A stretch of DNA of 13,194 nt from Entrophospora sp. SA101 (GCA_958430865.1 CAUDNR010000820.1:7994-21187); one strand, 5' to 3'; counted from the first letter of the stretch, positions 1 through 7,465 are shown. A program made the numbers and translations. The notes: a model not told the origin generated them from the letters alone.

Positions 1-94
1 TACGAAATTTTATTGGGGAAAAATTTTCTAGAACATTGTTTGTTACACATCCCGATTTAGCAAAATTCCTGACTGTAATATGGGTTCATTTAAT

Positions 95-235
95 TCACTT
101 TTTTTTATTGATTTTTTTATCATCTGAGCCTTGAATTGTCAAATCATCTGAACCTTCTATATCTGATTCATCAATATTTGTTTCATCTATAAATGCTTCA
201 TCCCAAATTTCAGTAGTCAAATTATCTAATTCTTC
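95..235 (-). pseudogene. acidic C-terminal fragment, unknown gene
   Basis: A minus-strand open frame of 46 codons ends in TGA at 97-95 and is closed upstream by TAA at 238-236, with no ATG. It reads as a strongly acidic tail (EELDNLTTEIWDEAF, then repeated D/E/S residues such as DESDIEGSDD) ending in the basic KKINKKK. The composition is protein-like and cannot be explained by a simple repeat, so I take it as the last exon or a leftover of a gene. A second minus-strand open stretch follows in about 78-1 (it includes VRNFAKSGCVTNN), preceded by an acceptor-like ATTACAG, and runs off the window. I do not recognise either piece. They could be exons of one mobile-element or host gene that continues to the left. 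Confidence 0.35.
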
Positions 236-502
236 TTATTCTATACTATCTATTTATAATTTATTTTTTTTTTGAATAAGGGAAAATAAATTCATATTTA
301 AAGTATATGTATATACAGTATTTTTTAATAATTTAATAGCAATGAAATAAGATTTAAATTAAGTCAATACTTTTCTCTGAAAATTCAAAAAGATACAAAT
401 TATGATTCTTTTCTAAAATATTGAAGTAGTGAAACACATATATGTATACATTATTAGTATAAATTTTTTTTATGTGGATGGAAAAATAATTGTGTAGTTT
501 TC
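236..502. other. AT-rich spacer, nothing recognised
   Basis: About 270 bases of AT-rich DNA with short T runs and no protein-like frame on either strand. Nothing here resembles an RNA gene. Confidence 0.5.
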
Positions 503-640
503 TGCCAAAATTCATCTGCCAATTGAATTCCCATGAATAAATTATTTTAATTTATTAATTGAATATTAATTTTGGATATTTTAATTTTGGCAGATGTTGA
601 ATATTCTCATGGGAATTCAAATTGGTGGATGAATTTGCCA
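503..640. mobile_element. foldback/MITE-like element with ~34-bp inverted arms
   Basis: The arm at 503-536 (it contains TTGAATTCCCATGA) is matched in inverted orientation by 607-640 (TCATGGGAATTCAA and onward). About 30 of 34 positions agree, with one small gap. The loop is about 70 bases of AT-rich DNA and holds a second inverted copy of the outer word TCTGCCAAAA (501-510 against TTTTGGCAGA at 585-594). There is no coding capacity. No clear target-site duplication was found, so the outer limits are approximate. A foldback element or a solo MITE fits best. Confidence 0.6.
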
Positions 641-917
641 TTTATTATCCAATTCAAGTTCCTTGATTTTTCTTTGAGCAGATAATATTTTGAAAAATTT
701 TAATTTGTCAACGTTTCAATGTGCACTTGCTCTCAGAACTGAGATGCAAATTCAATGCCTTTGGGTAACATGGTCATCCTCATTTGCATGGACTGCACAT
801 AGGTTACTGGATTAATCAAAAGAAAATGATGATTAGTAAAAATATTTTTTTAATTATATAATTAATATTTATGCATACACATGTATCTCAAAACAAAAGC
901 CTTAGTTGTGTTACTGC
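641..917. other. AT-rich spacer
   Basis: No open frame with protein-like composition on either strand, and no repeat other than short A/T runs. It separates two miniature inverted-repeat elements. Confidence 0.4.
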
Positions 918-919
918 TA

Positions 920-1060
920 AGGTTGCTTGCAAAAACCTCTAGTGACTGTCAAAACTCTGACGATTGACAAAACTCCCACATGCAAAACTCTGCTGAAACT
1001 CTAATAAACAATTAATGTGTAACTGTCAATTGATTTCTGGAGGAGTTTTGCCCACAACCT
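920..1060. mobile_element. Tc1/mariner-type MITE, 141 bp, TA duplication
   Basis: The left end begins AGGTTGCTTGCAAAAACC. The right end, read on the minus strand, begins AGGTTGTGGGCAAAACTCC, so the two form imperfect terminal inverted repeats of about 19 bp. Each is flanked directly by TA (918-919 and 1061-1062), the target-site duplication expected of Tc1/mariner elements. The interior is short and non-coding and repeats the word CAAAACTC at least three times, a subterminal arrangement common in MITEs. The right end overlaps the possible last exon of the minus-strand Q/N-rich gene. Confidence 0.65.
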
Positions 1061-1822
1061 TAGTTTCTGCCATCTGTTTTAAACATTAAAAGTGATGTAT
1101 TAATTAAATTCAAAAAATTTGGTATCTTAAAAGAAAAAAATACCTTTTGAACACAGTCAATTGTTCCTTTCTTAAATCTCAAACCAGATGGTTTGATTTC
1201 TTCTCCAAATATTTCTTACAATTTTTCAATGCAGATTTGGATATTGCAAAATTCTGAAGATGATAGCAAATAATAATTTTCACATTAATATATAAATAAG
1301 AAAATTCTTGTTTAATAAAAAGAATTAGTAGTAATATAAGTATACTTTAGTAGTTCCATCAGAACTAGATGATATTGTATCATCATTATCTGATATTGAT
1401 GGAGCAAAATTTTGATGAGCTTGCTGTTGATGAAGATAATTATTTTCTTGAGTAGTATGTTTTTGATTTGCTTGTAAATTATTATTGAAAGTTGGATTTT
1501 GTTGATACAATTGATTAGACATTGTTGGTATTGGTATTGTTGATGTTGATGTTGACATTGATGTTGGAGAAAAATTTTTATGAGTTTGCTGTTGATGAAG
1601 ATAATTATTTTCTTGAGTGGAATTTTGTTGATTTGATTGCAAAATATTATCGAGATTTGGATTTTGTTGATACAATTGATTAGATGTTGTTGGTATTGGT
1701 GTTGTTGATGTTGGCATTGGAGAAAAATTTAGATGAGTTTGCTGTTGATGAAGATAATTATTTTCTTGAGTAGGATGTTGTTGATTTGAAGCAAGAGCTG
1801 ATGATATAATCAATTGAGGATT
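1026..1822 (-). pseudogene. Q/N-rich tandem-repeat protein, partial and probably frame-broken
   Basis: The main exon (about 1822 to 1346) follows an acceptor-like GTTCTTTAG and has no in-frame ATG, so the gene should begin further upstream. It encodes about 2.8 copies of a 51-55 residue unit with the core TQENNYLHQQQ, then NFSP, a Thr/Pro-rich linker, and NQLYQQNP. A donor GTATAC at 1345 pairs with an acceptor ATCTTCAG ending at 1254 and encloses a branch-like TACTAAT. The next exon reads NFAISKSALKNC; the reading then continues sensibly only after a one-base shift (EIFGEEIKPSGLRFKKGTID), ending at donor GTATTT (1143). A further acceptor AAAACAG leads to 15 codons and a TGA at 1028-1026, most of them inside the MITE at 920-1060. 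I do not recognise the family. The low-complexity repeats suggest a disordered, possibly regulatory protein. Splicing is inferred, and the frame shift could be a sequencing error. Confidence 0.45.
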
Positions 1823-2436
1823 CTAAAGAACAAATCATACCTTTTTCATCATTCTCAAAAATTTCTGTTTCTTGATTATTTTTCCATTATTTTTCCTATA
1901 ATATACAATATTTCCCTTGCTGATTGTTTTGGTTCAGTTAAGGGTTCTCGCATTCCATCTCGCACACAGCTCAGGAGTCATCCAAAAATAAATTTACTGT
2001 GTAGTTCTCTCCCTACAGTACTATTTTAGCTAAGGCGTCCCAAAGGTAGGATAGTATTTAATTAAGATGAGGTTGCCTTCAGCAAAGTTTTATCAAGGGG
2101 TGTTATTTATTAAGGACAAGGTTATTTATTGCAAAAGTGTTATGTATATTTATTAGTGAAAATAATTTAGTTGCAAGGTTATTATTAAGTTATTATTATT
2201 GTATCATGAACATGATGATTCTCACTTGGTCTAAAACCAAGCCTTTTTATATCTCTTGAGGTATTACAGATAACATGACTTTTACAATATTTTGTCCAAT
2301 AAATATACTAATTTTTGTATTACATGCTTACTAATTAACAGGCAGCATAGTGGAAATTCCATTTATGTCACAATTTGATAATCACTGTTATGACATAAAT
2401 TCATAATTGTTTAAAGTACTCAAAAATATGTGAGGT
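1823..2436. other. gene-free AT-rich stretch
   Basis: I see no convincing gene. A 71-codon plus-strand frame at 1814-2029 has no protein-like composition and lies over the upstream flank of the minus-strand Q/N-rich exon. Small palindromes occur at CTTGG..CCAAG (about 2225-2241) and at ATTTATGTCA (about 2360) against TGACATAAAT (about 2390), the latter with a loop of some 20 bases. Confidence 0.4.
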
Positions 2437-2512
2437 CAGTGTTGGCAATTGGACTTATTGGACCAGTCCAAGCAGTCCAGTCCAATAAATCTATTGGACT
2501 CTGGACCAATTC
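2437..2512. repeat. TTGGAC/GTCCAA cluster, possible hAT end
   Basis: The words TTGGAC and its reverse complement GTCCAA alternate about seven times in 76 bases. They include a perfect hairpin, AGTCCAATA at 2479-2487 and TATTGGACT at 2492-2500. The block opens with CAGTGTTGGCAATTGGAC, which resembles a hAT-superfamily terminus (CAGTG followed by a G-rich word). No matching inverted end was found within the window, so this may be a solo end or a broken copy. Confidence 0.4.
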
Positions 2513-2679
2513 TAAGGGGTAGCCAATCATATTTCAGCATTTAAATTAACAATTATCACCTTTTATAGAATGAGAAAGTTATAATGAATATTTTTTTACA
2601 TTGGACTTTCTATTTGTATTAATGACATTTAAATAAAGTTATTATTTTTATCTTATTCTTTTTTTAATAAATAAATACA

Positions 2680-3071
2680 CTAAAATTCATACCCAAGTCT
2701 CTTTTTATTTGGAGCAGAAAGATTTTGTAAATTACTTATTTCTTTAGATGATGTATCAATAAAACCTTCACCATTATTATAAAGTTCATTTTCAATTGTA
2801 GTTTCTGTATCATTATCAGCAACCCAATTTAACCATTCTTCCTCATCTGAAAAATTATTTTGAAAAAATTTACAATTCAACAAATGATTATGACAAGTTT
2901 TTTAGTTAAAGTTATTTTCAATTCATTGATATTTATATTAGAGCTCTTACAAGCAATGCAGATACCCAAGTGATTATAACCATCTGGTTTATCAGGTAAA
3001 ACATGAAAGTATTTTTTATATTGGTTACTTTTTTTGAGGCATTGAAAGAGTAATAAGTCATGTGTAATTGA
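2680..3071 (-). pseudogene. BED-type zinc-finger relic, probably from a hAT-like transposase
   Basis: A minus-strand frame open from 3071 reads KYFHVLPDKPDGYNHLGICI, then AC, and on to ITLTKK. A run of six A at about 2900-2905 then puts the reading out of frame, and the next frame gives TCHNHLLNCKFF, NNFSDEEEWLNWVADNDTE and an acidic/Asn-rich stretch to TAG at 2682-2680. Joined across the shift, the pieces show Cys-x2-Cys, then His-x1-His and a Cys four residues later: the layout of a BED zinc finger, a DNA-binding domain found at the N terminus of many hAT transposases. An intron is an alternative (donor GTAAGAG after the CIAC codons, acceptor TTTTTCAG before ATGAGG), but it would remove the second half of the finger. 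No transposase catalytic region is visible. The hAT assignment is inference. Confidence 0.5.
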
Positions 3072-3500
3072 TTAACACTTATAAAAGATTGCTCAAAATC
3101 CCATAACACTGCTTTTTTTCTTACTTGGGATAGATTGTATGATTTTGGTTTTGATCTACTATTTTTTTTTTTTGTAAATTAAATTTGTTGTTTGCCTATA
3201 TTTGTAAATAAACAGTGGTACAGGAAATAAGATGTTGTAGAAGAGTGCTCATTGTACATGAGCGAATGAACGATTGACCAGATTGAGTGAGCATTGAGCT
3301 GATAAAAAAAATCAATTTTTACTAAACACAATTTTTTGGGAAACATGAGATGAAAAAAAGCAAGATGTTTCTTTGATTTAGTTAAAAAATTTTTTTTTTT
3401 TACTCTTATTTATTTTATTAATTTATATATTATTTATTACTAATTATTTTCACTATTCGTTCATCTAATGCTAAAAAAATTGATCTTTCCTTACCATGTC
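3072..3500. other. AT-rich spacer with small palindromes
   Basis: Contains a perfect hairpin GCTCAT (3247-3252) / ATGAGC (3258-3263), followed by GCGAATGAACGATTGACC. A loosely inverted relative lies near 3455-3470 (ATTCGTTCATC), so a degraded inverted-repeat element is possible. There is no protein-like frame. Confidence 0.35.
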
Positions 3501-3502
3501 TA

Positions 3503-3775
3503 TAGATGGGCGTCTAAATTGTTTTTGGGGTTGTCTAAAGTCAAAATAGTATTTAGTATTAGACAAAAATGTCTAAATGTCTAAATTAATATAAATAGTA
3601 ATGATTTGCTTTAAATACAACTAAAAGTCACGTGTACATACTCAAAATCCACAAAGTTCAGTAAATTATTCAATAAAAAATTCAATTTCAGCGTTTTAGA
3701 CAATTGAGACATGATTGTCTAAATGTCTAAATATTTAAGACATTGTCTAAATAATTTAGTTTAGACACCCACCTA
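3503..3775. mobile_element. MITE with GTCTAAA repeats and TA duplication
   Basis: The left terminus TAGATGGGCGTCTAA (3503-3517) matches the right terminus TTAGACACCCACCTA (3761-3775) in inverted orientation at about 13 of 15 positions, and both are flanked by TA. The interior repeats GTCTAAA(T) or its complement about ten times, mainly beside the two ends, with an AT-rich centre. There is no coding capacity. Small size, terminal inverted repeats and the TA duplication indicate a non-autonomous DNA transposon, most likely mobilised by a Tc1/mariner-type transposase. That last step is inference. Confidence 0.7.
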
Positions 3776-4158
3776 TATTGCACAATCACAAGATTGAAAA
3801 GCATGAGAGAGATCTTGGTCAAATTAAAAAGTAGCAAAAGTAATTATTATTATTAATGAGAATATCAAATTTAAAAACTTTTTTTTTGTATTATTTATTA
3901 TATATTATTAGTAAGTTTTGTGTCATGTCACAAAAATATTTTAAATTTTTATATAAAATTATAAAATGTCTGCCAACAAAAGGAGAAATAAACAAAAGTT
4001 CAACACACAAATGCAAAAGTAGCAAGTGTAGCCTCGGAGTAAGTATTATTTATTGTTTTGAGAGCCATTCTAGTTTAGATATTGGAATCGGTCAAGATTT
4101 GTTAGTCAATTAATCAGTAATTTTGTTCATTTTATTTTATTTATTTATTTATTTGCAG
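3776..4158. other. spacer upstream of the topoisomerase relic, coding status unclear
   Basis: An 85-codon plus-strand frame starts with ATG at 3856, but its product is a run of hydrophobic and lysine-rich residues from AT-rich DNA. A consensus-like donor, GGAGTAAGT, occurs near 4036-4044, and the acceptor TTATTTATTTGCAG ends at 4158 just before the topoisomerase-like frame. This might be a degraded upstream exon and intron of that copy. I could not match the protein to the part of topoisomerase II that should precede the Toprim domain. Confidence 0.3.
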
Positions 4159-4629
4159 TTTACGAGGATTAGTTGCTTAATCCTTACAGAAGGAGAATCA
4201 GCTAAGGCATTTGTCTTAGCTGGTTTGGAGGCTACCAACAACAAGAAGTGGAGAGTTCACTCCCTACAAGGAAAATTCTTAAATGTGAGGGATGCAACAG
4301 TACAACAAATTGCTCAAAATGAGGAGGTCCAAGCCTTGGATGAAGGTCCTCAGATTGGAACAAGGTAGGACCTATGATTCATTAAGCAGCTTGGAGTATG
4401 GAAGTTTATTGATCATGGCTGATCAAGATCTTGATGGAAGTCATATCACCTTAAGACAATCTTTCCTACAAAAATTTGTCACTCTAATTGTGAATTGTAC
4501 AAAGAATAAAACAGAAATATCATTCTATACGTTGCAAAAGCTCAAGGAATGGAAAAGCAGTGACAATAATGGAAAAGGGTGGAAAATTAAATATTATGAA
4601 GGCCTTGGAGCTAGCAATTCTGCCCTATA
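4159..4629 (+). pseudogene. DNA topoisomerase II fragment (Toprim region), broken
   Basis: The fragment matches the ATP-dependent type IIA enzyme that passes one duplex through another in the nucleus. It begins after an intron acceptor-like TTTGCAG. Toprim signatures are plain: LILTEGESAKAF (normally LTEGDSAK), SLQGKFLNVRDAT (PLRGKLLNVREA), then ADQDLDGSHI with the metal-binding DxD intact, ISFYTLQKLKEW, and GWKIKYYEGLGAS (KIKYYKGLGTS). The copy is damaged in three ways. The frame shifts near 4340-4350, between ALDE and LRLEQGRTYDSLSSLEYG, and the first frame stops at 4366-4368. About 15-20 residues that normally link SHI to the FLQEF-like segment are missing. The frame ends in TAA (4627-4629) just after the KYYxGLG motif. 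The ATPase region, the active-site tyrosine domain and the C terminus are absent. It is a relic; the organism must have a complete copy elsewhere. Confidence 0.85.
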
Positions 4630-4957
4630 AAAAGTTTAGATATTTATTTCCTACTTATTTTCTACTTATTTTTTACAAAACATACTTAAATCAAAAAAAT
4701 GATTCACTAATTATTTGCAAAACATGTATGAATGTACTTATTTTACAATTAAAATATTCTTATTTTTTACAGTAATAGGAATGTAGATATCCTAATTATA
4801 CACTTGAAATATACCTCTGAATTTTAATAATTCTTAAAACATACTTATTTTCTTGATTTTGTAATTTATTTTATATATCCTTAAAACGTACTTGAATTTG
4901 AAATACAAATAATAAAACTATTCTTTTTGCATCTAAAGAATTGGCCAATCCAATTTC
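4630..4957. other. AT-rich spacer
   Basis: No protein-like frame continues the topoisomerase homology. The words AAAACATACTTA and AAAACGTACTTGA recur near 4677, 4836 and 4884, suggesting loose repeats with a spacing of 50-160 bases. Confidence 0.35.
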
Positions 4958-5249
4958 ACTTCTGACTATACATGATATGGTAATTAGCTAATTACCGTAA
5001 ATGCGTAATTCGTAATTAACGTAATTAATTACCACTTTCACTCTTTAAAAATGTAATTACGTAATTAATTACGGGTGACGAAATTAATTATGGGCGACAA
5101 ATTAATTACCATTGTGAAAATTTTCTATGCAAACCGTTGTTGACACTATACATGGGGATGGTAATTGCATAATTACCGTAAGTACGTAATTATCGTAGTT
5201 AATTACCATTTTCCTCTTTAAAAACATAATTACGAAATTAATTACCGTA

Positions 5250-5315
5250 TTGCGGGCGACGAAACTAATTACGGGTGACGAAATCAATTACGGGTGACGA
5301 AATCAATTATGAATA
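5250..5315 (+). repeat. 19-bp tandem repeat in the left arm
   Basis: The unit ATTACGGGTGACGAAATCA occurs about three times with small changes at 5250-5315, and once more in the duplicated left arm near 5069-5090. It is the subterminal repeat of the composite element. Confidence 0.7.
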
Positions 5316-5353
5316 ACAACGAATTAATTATTGGAAATATCATAATACAAGTC

Positions 5354-5426
5354 ACTCCCGTTATAACAACACTCTCCGTACAAACAAAAAATGTCAGTAT
5401 GACGAGAATGTCATTATAACGGGAGT
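5354..5426. repeat. 73-bp hairpin with perfect 13-bp arms
   Basis: ACTCCCGTTATAA at 5354-5366 is perfectly inverted at 5414-5426. Related words (CTCCCATTATACTGACATG at about 5652-5670 and CGTTATAAC at 5672-5680) occur in the other half of the centre. This suggests that 5340-5755 is an independent element with its own degraded inverted ends, inserted in the larger one. Confidence 0.6.
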
Positions 5427-5507
5427 TCATATAGAAGTCATATGAGAATCATTATCACGTGATTTTGTAATTTTATTTTTATTTCATTCATGTTTTATCA
5501 GGAACTT

Positions 5508-5602
5508 TAAAACTTACGCCGGGTCAAAATTGACCAGCATTATACAGAAGTGTTATCAGAATTTCCATGTGCCGGTCAATCTTGATCTCGGCATAAGTTT
5601 TA
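5508..5602. mobile_element. innermost 95-bp inverted-repeat element
   Basis: The arm at 5508-5535 (TAAAACTTACGCCGGGTC, then AAAATTGACC) is matched in inverted orientation by 5574-5602. On the minus strand the second arm reads TAAAACTTATGCCGAGATC, then AAGATTGACC: about 24 of 28 positions agree, with a one-base gap. The loop is 38 bases. The arms begin with TA, compatible with a TA insertion, but no longer duplication is visible. Its sequence is GC-richer than its surroundings and unrelated to the repeats on either side, so it looks like a third insertion at the heart of the nest. Confidence 0.6.
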
Positions 5603-5756
5603 TTTTCTTATTATTATGTTTTTTCAGAAATGAGAATGATTTTGATTGGTTCTCCCATTATACTGACATGTCGTTATAACAGAATAAATTCTATAATTCT
5701 AAAAAAGTTGACAAATTATGTCATTATACTAGTATAACGAGATAAATAATAGGTGT

Positions 5757-5870
5757 CATTTAATTTCGTCACCCGTAATTGATTTCGTCATTCGTAATTG
5801 ATTTCGTCACCCGTAATTGGTTTCGTCACCCGTAATTAATTTCGTAATTAATTTCGTAATTACGTATTAC
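5757..5870 (-). repeat. 19-bp tandem repeat in the right arm
   Basis: At least four copies of the same 19-bp unit, read on the minus strand as ATTACGGGTGACGAAATCA with variants. They form the inverted counterpart of the left-arm array. Confidence 0.7.
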
Positions 5871-5926
5871 GTATTACTATTACGTTTTTGGCAAAATAAT
5901 TACCATCCCATGTATACTTCTGACTA

Positions 5927-6626
5927 ATAAATGAATGTAGATGGCCAAATAACTAATGATTTATTTGTTTAATTACCCAACAAGGGTATTAGCATCAAAC
6001 AAGGCAATGAAGACCAAGAAGCAAAATCCTATTATAAAATTCCAGGCATTCTGATAAAATTTTAGAATAGGCCATTTTCCAGTTGCACATTTTTAATATT
6101 AATATTAGTAAAATTCTTTTATTTGAATTATTTGTTTGATTGAAGTAAATGTTAAAGACAATTTATACATTTCCATTTATTATTTATTTGTATATAAATA
6201 GAGCAATAATTAATAATCCTTAATGAAAACTTTTAATCAATATAAAGTTAGAAATATAAAACAAGCACTAATAAAATACCTTTTAGTTTTTTCTGAGTCC
6301 CATCTATGGTTGGTTTGGTCTAAAGACCCCCTGTTTCTGCGCCCAAATTTCGATTTCGTGATTCGTTCAAAAATGCAATAATAATAAAAAAGGGTTTCAC
6401 GTGATTTTGGTTAAAAAATTATTTTCCTTACTGCCAAATTTAGATATGATGGTCGAGTATTAGTCCATATTTAGTAGTGATAATCAAAAAATAGTCTAAA
6501 TTTAGCAATGATCTTAGCGCTCAAATTTCTCATGAGCATAATAAAGTACATGTTTTAAAAAAGAATAGAACTCTACAACAAAAGAATTTTTTTGAGAAAA
6601 TCTCTTTATTACATTAAAACTTAAAT
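5927..6626. other. gene-free stretch
   Basis: No protein-like frame. A weak inverted repeat built around CCAAATTTAGA (about 6428-6446) and CTAAATTTAGC (about 6493-6512) may be another decayed miniature element. TCACGTGATTTTG at 6397-6409 repeats a word at 5455-5467 inside the composite element. Confidence 0.35.
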
Positions 6627-6943
6627 TGATCGCGTTTACTTCATCGAAAATCATTTCGTCGACACCCATTTCGTCGAAAATTTGTTTCATCGAAAGTTCA
6701 TTTCGTCGAATGTTTGTTTCGTCGAATGTTCATTTCGTCGAAAATTATTTTATCCTCGAGCCAGAGACCGAACGAGTTAGATGTGAGGATGTGGGAAGTT
6801 AGTTAAGAAATTAGGTGAGGAAAGCGGGGTGTGTGGGAAATGTGAAGAGAAATTTGTTTAATGAAGTTTTTTTTTTGTGACGAAATGAACATTCGATGAA
6901 ATGGGTGTCGACGAAATGATTGTCGACGAAATGAATCAGATCA
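6627..6943. mobile_element. TTTCGTCGA inverted-repeat element, 317 bp
   Basis: A 29-base segment at 6650-6678, starting ATCATTTCGTCGACACCC, is inverted at 6892-6920 with a single mismatch. Weaker similarity extends outward to TGATC at each outer end (6627 and 6943). The left arm repeats (T)TTCGTCGAA with ATTG/ATTC spacers about seven times; the right arm carries three or four copies of the complement (GACGAAATGA). The centre (6760-6870) is unrelated and includes a short GAGG/GTGGG-rich stretch. No frame for a protein. It is a non-autonomous inverted-repeat element; the target duplication is not clear. Confidence 0.65.
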
Positions 6944-7465
6944 TAAGTAATAATCATATGAAAGCTTAAAGTATTCTACACCTTCTCATTTATTATCAAG
7001 TCTTTTAAAGCGATATTGAGAAATAATCTGAGTTTTGAAGTGAAAAAGTAATCCCGTTTTTGAACAGCCGTGAATTCATGTAGAGAAGACCTTTCGATAT
7101 GAAAGGTATTCATTAGAAAGCTTTAATGGAGTACTTACATTTTACTCTAACAACAAAGTTCGAGTTTATTATATTAACGAGATATTTTTAAAAAATTCAT
7201 GTGACACGAATTTCGAATTTATTTTCACATATAGAAAAGCACTATTATTGTTGTTATTATTATTATTATAAACGGAAAAACATCGAGTTTAATGACTATA
7301 GCGGAAAAAAGTTGAGACTAATCACGGAGTAAATTTTTACAGGGTGATTTTTCTTAGTATAAAAGTGTAAAATAAATAGACCTTTTTTAAAGTTTGTTTT
7401 ATAGTTTGTGCCACAGTTGATAATTTGAAAATAAAATGTTTTTATTTCTTTTTTTTTTTAAAAAA
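6944..7465. promoter_or_regulatory. 5' flank of the glycosylase gene
   Basis: About 500 bases of AT-rich DNA with no protein-like frame, between the last inverted-repeat element and the first gene of the island. It should hold the promoter. The only distinctive feature is a T11A7 tract (7449-7466) running directly into the chosen ATG; the A run supplies the first base of that codon. No core promoter motif can be assigned. Confidence 0.35.

Larger units (their letters stand above)
4968..5915. mobile_element. composite inverted-repeat element with 10-bp target duplication (MULE-like)
   Basis: The left end ATACATGATATGGTAATTA (4968-4986) matches the right end, which read on the minus strand is ATACATGGGATGGTAATTA (5915-5897); 17 of 19 positions agree. 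The element is flanked by the direct repeat ACTTCTGACT at 4958-4967 and 5916-5925, a 10-bp target-site duplication. A 9-11 bp duplication with long terminal repeats is typical of Mutator-like elements. Both arms are packed with TAATTACG words and units of ATTACGGGTGACGAAATCA in opposite orientation. A second copy of the left end begins at 5148 (ATACATGGGGATGGTAATT), so the left arm is duplicated in tandem. The centre (about 5340-5755) is a different repeat. No transposase frame is present. Confidence 0.75.

Noticed and set aside
1814..2029. 71-codon plus-strand open frame
   Set aside because: Composition is that of random AT-rich DNA, it has no homologue I recognise, and it lies over the upstream flank of the minus-strand Q/N-rich exon.
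5102..5287. 61-codon minus-strand open frame
   Set aside because: It lies entirely inside the AATTAC-rich repeat arm and is a by-product of repeat sequence.
4940..5930. CRISPR-like array of regularly repeated units
   Set aside because: The repeats are direct in one arm and inverted in the other, with no unique spacers, and the DNA is eukaryotic; a transposon with subterminal repeats explains it.
7200..7275. TTATTATTA microsatellite near 7250 as a regulatory site
   Set aside because: Simple AT-rich slippage tract with no further structure.
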